Positions 35,798 through 42,699 of a stretch of DNA of 64,000 bases are shown piece after piece. Made by a program: the position numbers and the translations under genes. The stretch is taken from contig NZ_JAKLWS010000001.1 of assembly GCF_022012475.1 (NCBI RefSeq), forward strand, positions 372,001 through 436,000. The letters run 5' to 3'. The notes beneath the pieces are model-generated. The model made no database searches and had not been told where the DNA came from. It was given only the letters and a program-made list of their open reading frames with translations. Source of the DNA: Rhodohalobacter sulfatireducens (GTDB lineage Bacteria; Bacteroidota; Rhodothermia; Balneolales; Balneolaceae). Position 1 is the stretch's first letter. Every line of letters begins with the position of its first letter.

Positions 35798-36686
35798 GTC
35801 TTTTTCCTTTTAAAACTTGAAATACGTGTAAAAGGTGTGGAAATACAGAGTCGATACATTCTTCAGCTCCCTTTGTAGAACCGGGTAGTCCCAAGATTAT
35901 TCTGTTGTCTTTGATTCCGGCCACGGATCGCGACAGCATCGCATACGGCATGCGATCTTGGCCATAACGGCGCATCTGTTCTTCTACCCCGGCGAGTGTT
36001 GTATCCAGCAAGGGCCGGATTGCATCCGGTGTCACATCCCTCGGTCCGACTCCTGTTCCGCCCGTAAAAATGACCAAGTCATTCTCTGACTCTTTGACCA
36101 GTTTTTCAATTTCGGAATGCTCATCCGGAATAACTTTATAATCAGTTTTAAGGCCAAACGATTCCATTTTTGATACAATCAGCTTCCCGGATTTGTCCTC
36201 TTTTTTTCCTTGTGAGACGGAATCGGAGCAGACTACAACCAGCGCGGTCAATCCTTCTGTTTTCGTTTTGAAGGATGATTTCCCGCCTGACTTTTTCAAC
36301 AATTTGATCGTGCTGATTTCCACACCTTTGTCAACGGGCTTAAGCATATCATACATGGTGAGAGCAACAACGCTGACGCCATGCATCGCTTCCACTTCCA
36401 CACCGGTCTTGTAAATGGTTTTTACCGTCATATTGATAAAAATATCCAGGCCCTGGATCTCATATTCTATATTCGTGGATTCGATGGGCAAAGGATGACA
36501 ATCCGGAAGCAGGTCCGGGGTTTTTTTCACTCCCAATAAACCGGCAGCTTTTGCCATCTCAAACACATTACCTTTTGGAATCTGATCATTCTCAAGCAAT
36601 TCAATTGTTTCCTTACTGCTTGTTTTTACGATTGCCCGGGCAGTGGCGATACGTAGGGTGTTCGTTTTGTGAGTGATGTCTACCAT
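35790..36686 (-). CDS. moaCB: MoaC-MoaB fusion protein
   Basis: A 298-residue fusion. Residues 1-150 are MoaC (cyclic pyranopterin monophosphate synthase): VDITHKTNTLRIATARAI, KTPDLLPDCHPLPI, and MHGVSVVALTMYDMLKPVDKG with catalytic Lys/Asp. From about 155, a MoaB/MogA domain: VVCSDSVSQGKKEDKSGKLI, TGGTGVGPRDVTPDAIRPLLD and LPGSTKGAEECIDSVFPHLLH. ATG 36686 is chosen by MoaC homology. The frame continues upstream to an ATG at 36773 that overlaps the stop of the four-helix-bundle gene, and the intervening 29 codons translate the flanking TCGGT repeats (TEYRRAEYRHTDHR). Whether that extension is made is open. Confidence 0.92.
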   Translation of the reverse strand: MVDITHKTNTLRIATARAIVKTSSKETIELLENDQIPKGNVFEMAKAAGLLGVKKTPDLLPDCHPLPIESTNIEYEIQGLDIFINMTVKTIYKTGVEVEAMHGVSVVALTMYDMLKPVDKGVEISTIKLLKKSGGKSSFKTKTEGLTALVVVCSDSVSQGKKEDKSGKLIVSKMESFGLKTDYKVIPDEHSEIEKLVKESENDLVIFTGGTGVGPRDVTPDAIRPLLDTTLAGVEEQMRRYGQDRMPYAMLSRSVAGIKDNRIILGLPGSTKGAEECIDSVFPHLLHVFQVLKGKRHD

Positions 36687-36690
36687 TGTT

Positions 36691-36757
36691 TTCGGTATTC
36701 GGTGATCAGTGTGTCGGTATTCGGCACGTCGGTATTCGGTGAATCGGTGATTAGTGG
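36691..36757. repeat. TCGGT-type repeat array, left arm of inverted pair
   Basis: Seven closely spaced TTCGGT/TCGGTG words. The block at 36729-36751 is the reverse complement of 37196-37218 in 21 of 23 positions (core TCACCGAATAC on the other strand). On the minus-strand transcript one mismatch becomes a G-U pair. The arm lies between the four-helix-bundle gene and the moaC start. Confidence 0.8.
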
Positions 36758-36769
36758 TTTCATTCAGTA

Positions 36770-37144
36770 TCATTTACAAAATGTAGAAGCTTTATTGATC
36801 ATTGCACCGATCATTCTTCCTAATTTTTGATATTCAGAAATTAGCTGTTCTGCCTCATCTTTATTAATGTATTCACAGTCGAGTGCAACTTCGATCCAAT
36901 GTTGTGTTTCCTGCTGTTCGCCATCGGCGTCCGTGAGTTTGCTTATAAAGTGTTTCACATATCTGCGTTTCGCCCACGCTTCAGCTATCTGAGCACCAAT
37001 TGAGCGAGAAGATCGCCGAACCTGATCCGTCAGCGAAAACTTCTCCTCATTCGGAAATCGTTTTGTAATCTCAAAAATTGTAGATGCCAATTCACGAGAT
37101 AACTTATAAACCTCCAAATCCCTAAAACTGTCAACATACGCCAT
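36770..37144 (-). CDS. Four-helix-bundle protein (S23/IVS-type)
   Basis: A 124-residue all-helical protein: FRDLEVYKLSRELASTIFEITKRFPNEEKFSLTDQVRRSSRSIGAQIAEAWAKRRYVKHFISKLTDADGEQQETQHWIEVALDCEYI. This is the pattern of the S23 ribosomal-type/four-helix-bundle family, found inside intervening sequences of 23S rRNA and, as Avd, with diversity-generating retroelements. No reverse transcriptase or variable repeat is present here. The gene sits inside the moa operon, flanked on both sides by inverted TCGGT/ACCGA arrays, and its TGA overlaps an ATG in frame with moaC. This reads as a mobile insertion that keeps the operon working. Its function here is unknown. Confidence 0.9.
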   Translation of the reverse strand: MAYVDSFRDLEVYKLSRELASTIFEITKRFPNEEKFSLTDQVRRSSRSIGAQIAEAWAKRRYVKHFISKLTDADGEQQETQHWIEVALDCEYINKDEAEQLISEYQKLGRMIGAMINKASTFCK

Positions 37145-37173
37145 AACAAATAAATTACATTATTAAAGTAAAG

Positions 37174-37259
37174 AACACCGAAAACCGACCTACCGATCAC
37201 CGACTCACCGAATACTGAACACCGACTTACCGAAATCCGACCCACCGACCTACCGATTC
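37174..37259. repeat. ACCGA-type repeat array, right arm of inverted pair
   Basis: About nine CACCGA/TACCGA words at 5-10-base spacing, running up to the moaE stop codon. The TAG of moaE (37250-37252) lies inside the repeat. The block 37196-37218 pairs with 36729-36751 across the four-helix-bundle gene, leaving a 444-base loop. Confidence 0.8.
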
Positions 37260-37681
37260 ACCTTCCACTGATGCGTTTCATCTTCAAAAATTTCTTTGCC
37301 AAAAATCGGGACTCGTTCTTTGATTTCATCGACCAAAAACTGGTTCGCTTCCCTTGCGGCTTTTCTGTGAGCCGAGGATGTAAATACAAAGAAGCATAAT
37401 TCCCCGGCCTGAATTTTACCGAGGCTGTGATAAATGTGAGCACAAGTCAGATCAAACTTTTCGAAGGCTTCTTCCCGGATTTTATCAATCTCTTTTTCAG
37501 CCATCTCCTCGTATGCGGTGTATTCTATGGCGGTGACTGCTTTACCATCCACTTCATCTGCACGAATTTGTCCGAGAAAAATACTGTGTCCGCCAATCTC
37601 TGTTTTGGACTGGTGCTTCGCGATAGAATCAGAAATTTTCTCGGGCGGAATTGCACCTTGTATAAAAATCTTTTTAGGCAT
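37250..37681 (-). CDS. moaE: Molybdopterin synthase catalytic subunit MoaE
   Basis: A 143-residue MoaE. It has GGHSIFLGQIRADEVDGKAVTAIEYTAYEEMAEKEI, CAHIYHSLGKIQAGELCFFVFTSSAHRKAAREANQFLVDEIKERVPIFGKEIFEDETHQWK. The active-site Lys residues (KERVPIFGKE) and the SSAHRKAA Arg/His are present. It joins MoaD to add two sulfurs to cPMP. The start overlaps moeB by eight bases. Its end is unusual: the last codons (VNR) and stop run into the ACCGA repeat array, so the original C-terminus may have been altered slightly by the insertion. Confidence 0.94.
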   Translation of the reverse strand: MPKKIFIQGAIPPEKISDSIAKHQSKTEIGGHSIFLGQIRADEVDGKAVTAIEYTAYEEMAEKEIDKIREEAFEKFDLTCAHIYHSLGKIQAGELCFFVFTSSAHRKAAREANQFLVDEIKERVPIFGKEIFEDETHQWKVNR

Positions 37682-38717
37682 GAGTTTCCTCTTTTAATAT
37701 AGACTGAATGCCATCCTCAACATTCACCAAATTCGTGAACCCAAAATTATCGCTGAGATATTCTATGGCGTTCTTACTTCTGATTCCGTGCTGACAAAAT
37801 ACATGAACCTGCCGGTCTTTTGGAATTTCATGATGCCGAGCTTTCAATTGATTCAATGGAATGCTGATGATATTGGAATTTTGAGGCCGTGGTTCTTCAT
37901 AGGGCTCCCGAACATCAAGATACAATTTGTCAGCTGAAGCCAATTCACATTCAATGATTTCCGGTTTTAAACCACGGCTTTTTACCTTTTCAACTTGTTC
38001 TGCATTTTTTTGAAGTTTTATCAATTGATCTTGATTTGTCAACAGATCTATGATTTTCAATTTTCCGGAGATTACGGACCCGGCATTCAAAATCATTTTG
38101 ATCGCTTCTGTAGCTTGTAACGTACCCAAAACGCCGGGCAGAACGCCAATCACACCAACCTCCTCACAACTGACATTTTGATTTGTCGTGGTCGGAAATA
38201 AGCACCGGTAGGTTGGGCCGCTCTCATAATTAAATACAGAAAGCTGCCCCTGGTATTTATAGATGGATGCATAAATCCAAGGCTTATCGGTCAACACGGC
38301 TGCATCATTAATCAGGTATTTTGTTTGAAAGTTATCGGAGCCGTCGATGATCAAATCAAACTTCTCAAAAAGAGCGAGTGCGTTATTATTATCCAACCGT
38401 TCAGGAATGGAAATGAGATTGACATCCGGATTGAGCTTTCGAAGAGCCGTTTTCGCAACCTCACCCTTCAGTTTTCCGACATCAGATTCTCTGTACAAAA
38501 TTTGTCGATGAAGGTTGGACAGGTTCACATGATCGTGATCCATCAATCCCAACGTGCCGACTCCGGCAGCGGCTAAATATTGAGCGGCCGGACAGCCCAA
38601 TCCACCCATACCGACAATCAATATCTTGGCATTGCCCAATTTCTCCTGGCCGGCCGACCCGACCTCAGGTAGTTTTATTTGTCGGCTGTATTTTTCTGTG
38701 AACCCATTCTTTGGCAT
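37674..38717 (-). CDS. moeB: MoeB/ThiF adenylyltransferase fused to rhodanese
   Basis: A 347-residue protein. Residues 1-245 are the E1-like adenylating domain: ILIVGMGGLGCPAAQYLAAAGVG, LMDHDHVNLSNLHRQILY, DGSDNFQTKYLINDAAV and CEEVGVIGVLPGVLGTLQATEAIKMI. A rhodanese domain (about 255-347) follows, with active Cys in VFCQHGIRSKNA. It should activate the MoaD C-terminus, and the rhodanese may pass on sulfur. The two CxxC zinc pairs of E. coli MoeB are not complete: GPTYRCLFP keeps one Cys and no CPxC follows. The gene lies 3 bases after moaD and overlaps moaE. Confidence 0.9.
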   Translation of the reverse strand: MPKNGFTEKYSRQIKLPEVGSAGQEKLGNAKILIVGMGGLGCPAAQYLAAAGVGTLGLMDHDHVNLSNLHRQILYRESDVGKLKGEVAKTALRKLNPDVNLISIPERLDNNNALALFEKFDLIIDGSDNFQTKYLINDAAVLTDKPWIYASIYKYQGQLSVFNYESGPTYRCLFPTTTNQNVSCEEVGVIGVLPGVLGTLQATEAIKMILNAGSVISGKLKIIDLLTNQDQLIKLQKNAEQVEKVKSRGLKPEIIECELASADKLYLDVREPYEEPRPQNSNIISIPLNQLKARHHEIPKDRQVHVFCQHGIRSKNAIEYLSDNFGFTNLVNVEDGIQSILKEETHA

Positions 38718-38720
38718 AAA

Positions 38721-38960
38721 TTATCCTCCGGAAAATGGGGGTAAAAAGGCAACTTCATCTCCATCTTGTAATGGGCCTGACGCTCCCATGTTTTGATTGA
38801 CCGCAACCTGTATCGATTTAGTGTCGGACAGAGAATATTTTGAAAAACAGTGGTCCTTTAAAAATTCCACATCAATGTCATCGGAATCCAGTTCTAACAC
38901 TTCTTCAGTCTTGCCGGCCTCTTCCGCTATCACACCAAAATATTTTATTGTAATCTTCAT
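38721..38960 (-). CDS. moaD: Molybdopterin synthase sulfur carrier MoaD
   Basis: A 79-residue ubiquitin-like carrier: MKITIKYFGVIAEEAGKTEEVLEL at the start, VAVNQNMGASGPLQDGDEVAFLPPFSGG at the end. The terminal Gly-Gly is the site adenylated by MoeB and thiocarboxylated. It lies between mocA (8 bases) and moeB (3 bases), matching a single operon. Confidence 0.93.
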   Translation of the reverse strand: MKITIKYFGVIAEEAGKTEEVLELDSDDIDVEFLKDHCFSKYSLSDTKSIQVAVNQNMGASGPLQDGDEVAFLPPFSGG

Positions 38961-38968
38961 AAACCTAT

Positions 38969-39574
38969 TTAGATCTCTTTGTGGAGCAGTTCCTGGACAT
39001 CTTCTTCCGTATCCACATCAAAGGAACCTTTTTTGAAAATCACACTTTGAACATTGTCACTGTTTTGAGCGATAATTTTTTTAGCTCCGACATCCCCTTT
39101 TAATTCCAATAAGTGAGGAAAAAAGTCTTTACTCAAAATGGCTGGAACCCCAACATTTCCTTTATAGCTACAAGCCGTGATCTTTTGATTTCCGTTCGCA
39201 TGATTTTCTAATAATTCCCCAATCAGTTCTTTATTCACAAATGGCTGATCAGATAACAGAAACAGAATGCCATCGAGTGATTTTTCTAATTTGATCGATT
39301 CCGAAACTCCCAATCGAATACTGGATGCAATTCCTTCTGACCAATTCTCATTATGTAAGAGAGTAACGTTTTTTGGGTTGATTGATTTTCGGATTTCATC
39401 AGCATTTGCGCCAAGCACCAAAACACTCGGATGAAACTGAAATGGATTGATTGTATCAATAACATGTTGCAGCAGCGATTTATTTTGAAACTCCACGAGT
39501 TGCTTCGGTCGGCCTAACCGACTTGACGAACCGGCTGCTAAAATCACGACTCCTATGTTTTCTGATTCACTCAA
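38969..39574 (-). CDS. MocA/MobA-like nucleotidyltransferase for molybdopterin
   Basis: A 201-residue NTP-transferase: VVILAAGSSSRLGRPKQLVEFQNKSLLQHVID, the nucleotide loop, then FLLSDQPFVNKELI with the metal Asp, YKGNVGVPAILSKDFFPHLLELKGDVGAKKII and a final DVDTEEDVQEL. This is the MocA-type family that makes the cytidine dinucleotide cofactor (MCD), the form used by xanthine-oxidase family enzymes like the IorB-type protein at 42700. CTP versus GTP choice is inferred from context. It overlaps xdhC by four bases. Confidence 0.9.
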   Translation of the reverse strand: MSESENIGVVILAAGSSSRLGRPKQLVEFQNKSLLQHVIDTINPFQFHPSVLVLGANADEIRKSINPKNVTLLHNENWSEGIASSIRLGVSESIKLEKSLDGILFLLSDQPFVNKELIGELLENHANGNQKITACSYKGNVGVPAILSKDFFPHLLELKGDVGAKKIIAQNSDNVQSVIFKKGSFDVDTEEDVQELLHKEI

Positions 39575-40722
39575 AGCTCAATCGATTTGAACTCATAAAG
39601 TTCTTTTTTGTGGATGGATCCCTCCAGTTCCCGAAGATGGTGAACGTCCGATCCGGTCAGCACAGCCTGAATTTCAGACAAAATGGAAAGGCCGATTTCC
39701 GCGGGAGTTTCAGCTCCGAGTTGCAAGCCAACCGGAGCATAGATTTTGGCTGATTGTTCATTGGTTAACTCTATTCCATCGGCTGCAAGATCACCCAGCA
39801 TGCGTTGGTATTTCTTATTTGGACCCAAAATGCCGATGTATGGAATTTTCTCCTCATTCAATAAAAGTTTAAGTACCGCCAGGTCGTAATTATAGTTGTG
39901 AGTCATCAGCACAAATGCCGTGGTCTCATTAATCCTGATGTCATCAAGAATCTCTTCGGGGTTGGTCACAACGACCTGGCAGGAACTGAATCGTTGTTCG
40001 TTTGCGTGAGTGGGTCGACCATCCGCAACGATTATGTCCCAGCCCAGCACTTCAGCCATTCGCGACAATACCTGGGAGTCATTCCCCGCTCCAACCAAGA
40101 CCAACGTTAGTGGCGGAGTGATGATATCTGTAAATGCATTCTGAGTATCGTTTTCAGTATGATATTCACCGAAATGGTTGAGCCGTTTCTCAAGAGAATT
40201 CCCGGCAACCTGATGGATCTTCTCAGAAAGTGCGGGTTTATCAATCTTTCCCGTGCTCTCTCCTTTTTCATCAATCAATAATGTGGTACCCACCTGGTCC
40301 TTGGTTTTATCAAGATTGAAGATCGAGACCAAAGCTACGGGCTGATCATAACTTTCTGCTATTTTCAACAATTCGATTGGGTTATTCTCTTGGCCAGGAT
40401 CAATCGGTTCAAACAATACCTGGATGATTCCATTACAACCAAGCTGGGCACCGATTATAGCATCATCTTCGTCGCTGGTATCATAAGTCACCAGTTTGTT
40501 TTTGTTTTGATCCAGTGCCAGCAGGGCTTTTCGCAAGGCATCCCCTTCCAGGCATCCGCCGCTAATCGCCCCGGTCATAAAACCATATTCATCGACCAGC
40601 ATCCGGGCCCCTGCGGCTCGGTAGGAAGATCCCTCTACGTGAACAACAGTTGCTAAAACCGATTTTTGATCCTTGTTTTTTTTCTCTTCGTAGGCTGATA
40701 TGATCGATTCAATTTCTCTCAT
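39571..40722 (-). CDS. XdhC family Moco maturation/insertion factor
   Basis: A 383-residue XdhC/CoxI protein. The N-terminal domain has TVVHVEGSSYRAAGARMLVDEYGFMTGAISGGCLEGD, and the Rossmann XdhC_C domain begins LVLVGAGNDSQVLSRMAEVLGWDIIVADGRP with YIGILGPNKKYQRML and APVGLQLGAETPAEIGLSILSEIQAVLTG. XdhC binds Moco, promotes its sulfuration and hands it to xanthine-oxidase type apo-enzymes. Four-base overlaps with the cysteine desulfurase and with mocA place it between sulfur donor and cofactor maker. Confidence 0.93.
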   Translation of the reverse strand: MREIESIISAYEEKKNKDQKSVLATVVHVEGSSYRAAGARMLVDEYGFMTGAISGGCLEGDALRKALLALDQNKNKLVTYDTSDEDDAIIGAQLGCNGIIQVLFEPIDPGQENNPIELLKIAESYDQPVALVSIFNLDKTKDQVGTTLLIDEKGESTGKIDKPALSEKIHQVAGNSLEKRLNHFGEYHTENDTQNAFTDIITPPLTLVLVGAGNDSQVLSRMAEVLGWDIIVADGRPTHANEQRFSSCQVVVTNPEEILDDIRINETTAFVLMTHNYNYDLAVLKLLLNEEKIPYIGILGPNKKYQRMLGDLAADGIELTNEQSAKIYAPVGLQLGAETPAEIGLSILSEIQAVLTGSDVHHLRELEGSIHKKELYEFKSIEL

Positions 40723-41876
40723 TGCATACTTAATTTTAATCTTGGAATCACTTCTTTAATAGTGCTGATAGCTGTTTTAATCTCTTCTTCTGTTGTGAAC
40801 CTGCCGAGTCCAATTCGAATGGAGGAAAGGGCAAGTTCATTAGAAAGCCCAATCGCTTTTAATACGTGAGACGGCTTGTGCGTAGACGATGTACAGGCCG
40901 AGCCCTGTGAGACTGCAAGATTTTTCAGGCGTCGAATCATGTAGGTGTTATCGATATTTTGGAACGAGATGTTTGTCATATAAGGCAATCGGTTTTCTGC
41001 TGTGCCATTCAATTCCACACCATCCATTTCCAATAATTCTTTTTCCAGTTTTTCTCGTAAAAGACTCAAGCGTTCTGAGTCCTCTTCCATTTTATTCGAA
41101 CATAGTTCACAAGCTTTTCCAAATCCTACAATTGCAGGTACATTCAGCGTTCCGGGTCGCACTCCCTTTTCCTGTCCGCCACCGGTGATGAATGGCGAAA
41201 TATCCGGCTTGTTATCTTTATTAAGATACAACGCACCCGCTCCTTTTGGGCCGTACATTTTATGAGATGAAAAGGTCATGATATCCACGCCAAGGTCTTT
41301 CACATCCACCGGTATTTTACCAACGGATTGAGTGGCATCGGACATTAGTGGAATACTGTTTTCCCGGGTGATTTTTGAAATTTCTTTCAGTGGATGAATC
41401 GTGGCAATTTCATTGTTGGCGTGCATCAGGGTGACCAAAATCGTCTCATTCCTGATGGCGCTATGTAATTCATTCAGATTAATCATCCCGGACTCATCGA
41501 CCGGCAAATATGTAACTTCAAATCCCTCCTGCTCTAAGCTTTCACAGGTGTCAAGTACCGCTTTGTGTTCCGTGGCACAGGTTATGATATGATTTCCATT
41601 ATCCCGATGAGCCTTCGATAAACCTCTAAGAGCTATGTTGATTGCTTCCGTCGCGCCGGATGTAAATGTTATTTCGGTCGCACTTGCACCGATCAAATTA
41701 GCAATTTGTTCTCGTGCAATATCAACCGCTTCCTCAGCTTCCCATCCAAAGGCGTGACTGATGCTCGAGGCATTACCAAACTTTTCGGTAAAATAGGGCA
41801 GCATCTCTTCCAAAACCCCGGGATCAACCGGGGTGGTGGAATTGTAATCTAAATAGATTTTCTTATCGGGATTCAT
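40719..41876 (-). CDS. Cysteine desulfurase (NifS/IscS family)
   Basis: A 385-residue PLP enzyme. It has IYLDYNSTTPVDPGVLEEMLPYFTEKFGNASS, FTSGATEAINIALRGL, DATQSVGKIPVDV, the PLP lysine in SSHKMYGPKGAGALY and the mobile Cys loop GSACTSSTHKPSHVLKAIGL. It should supply sulfur for the terminal sulfido ligand of Moco and for MoaD. It is the first gene of the minus-strand Moco operon and ends overlapping xdhC by four bases. A role in general Fe-S assembly cannot be excluded. Confidence 0.93.
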   Translation of the reverse strand: MNPDKKIYLDYNSTTPVDPGVLEEMLPYFTEKFGNASSISHAFGWEAEEAVDIAREQIANLIGASATEITFTSGATEAINIALRGLSKAHRDNGNHIITCATEHKAVLDTCESLEQEGFEVTYLPVDESGMINLNELHSAIRNETILVTLMHANNEIATIHPLKEISKITRENSIPLMSDATQSVGKIPVDVKDLGVDIMTFSSHKMYGPKGAGALYLNKDNKPDISPFITGGGQEKGVRPGTLNVPAIVGFGKACELCSNKMEEDSERLSLLREKLEKELLEMDGVELNGTAENRLPYMTNISFQNIDNTYMIRRLKNLAVSQGSACTSSTHKPSHVLKAIGLSNELALSSIRIGLGRFTTEEEIKTAISTIKEVIPRLKLSMQ

Positions 41877-42237
41877 GGCTTGTTGAATTCACGACATTAG
41901 TATATCTCAATTATAATCAATGAGTGTAAACTGCGTCTTAAGAAAGAGGCTACAAAAACAAAAAATTTTAGTGATTTAGTGTTTTTGTAGCTGTCTGACA
42001 GACTTTTTAAAGAGGTTGTAATACCACTCACTAAAACTAAGTAATAAGATTTTTTTTGAATTATGAAGAATCAATCATCTTTTAAATTTATTTAACATCA
42101 AACTGCAGTAATAATTATTTATTTATTATGAATAATGGTAGTTAAAAAAGTGAATTATTTGGAGATTGAAATATTGATTTATGCGCACCGAATAGTTTAA
42201 TTACTAATACATATGATTAATTAAAGACCTCATCAAC
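41877..42237. other. AT-rich divergent promoter region of the Mo-enzyme locus
   Basis: This gap separates the Moco operon from the iorAB-type genes. It is AT-rich with no gene or strong hairpin. Both promoters must be here, which would allow joint control, but I cannot mark a convincing regulator site. Confidence 0.5.
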
Positions 42238-42696
42238 ATGCCTACATACACTTTAAATATAAATGGAGAAGAAAGAGAAGTAGATGCTTCACAAGATACC
42301 CCCCTTTTATGGGTCTTAAGAGACCATCTGAATCTATTGGGTACAAAATATGCATGCGGTATTGCTCAGTGCGGTTCCTGTACGGTTCATTTGGATGGAA
42401 GTGCAATTCGATCCTGTACTTTCCCGGTTTCGGCCGTGAGAGATGCTGAAATAACAACGATTGAAGGGTTGTCAGAGAATGGTGATCATCCCGTTCAACA
42501 AGCGTGGCTGGAGCATGATGTCTCGCAATGCGGTTATTGCCAGGCAGGTCAAATTATGACGGCCGCAGCACTCTTAAATCAGAATGCGGATCCATCGGAT
42601 CAAGAAATTCAGTCGGCGATGAACGGAATCCTGTGCCGGTGTGGTACTTACCTCCGAATCAACAAAGCCATTAAAACCGCAGCCAAAAATTCCTAA
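42238..42696 (+). CDS. (2Fe-2S) subunit of xanthine-oxidase family enzyme (IorA-like)
   Basis: A 152-residue protein. The plant-type [2Fe-2S] site is [15 protein letters not shown] with a fourth Cys in SCTF. The second, all-helical site is [13 protein letters not shown]...CRCGTYLRI. This is the small electron-transfer subunit of isoquinoline 1-oxidoreductase/aldehyde-oxidase type enzymes. There is no signal peptide, so it should travel with the Tat-exported large subunit. The large subunit starts 3 bases after its stop. Confidence 0.93.
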   Translation: MPTYTLNINGEEREVDASQDTPLLWVLRDHLNLLGTKYACGIAQCGSCTVHLDGSAIRSCTFPVSAVRDAEITTIEGLSENGDHPVQQAWLEHDVSQCGYCQAGQIMTAAALLNQNADPSDQEIQSAMNGILCRCGTYLRINKAIKTAAKNS

Positions 42697-42699
42697 GAT

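Noticed and set aside
36770-37144. Avd gene of a diversity-generating retroelement
   Set aside because: No reverse transcriptase, template repeat or variable repeat is present nearby; only the fold is shared.
36691-37259. Short regularly spaced repeats resembling a CRISPR array
   Set aside because: Units are 5-10 bases apart, degenerate, without spacer-repeat structure or cas genes, and the two arms are inverted.
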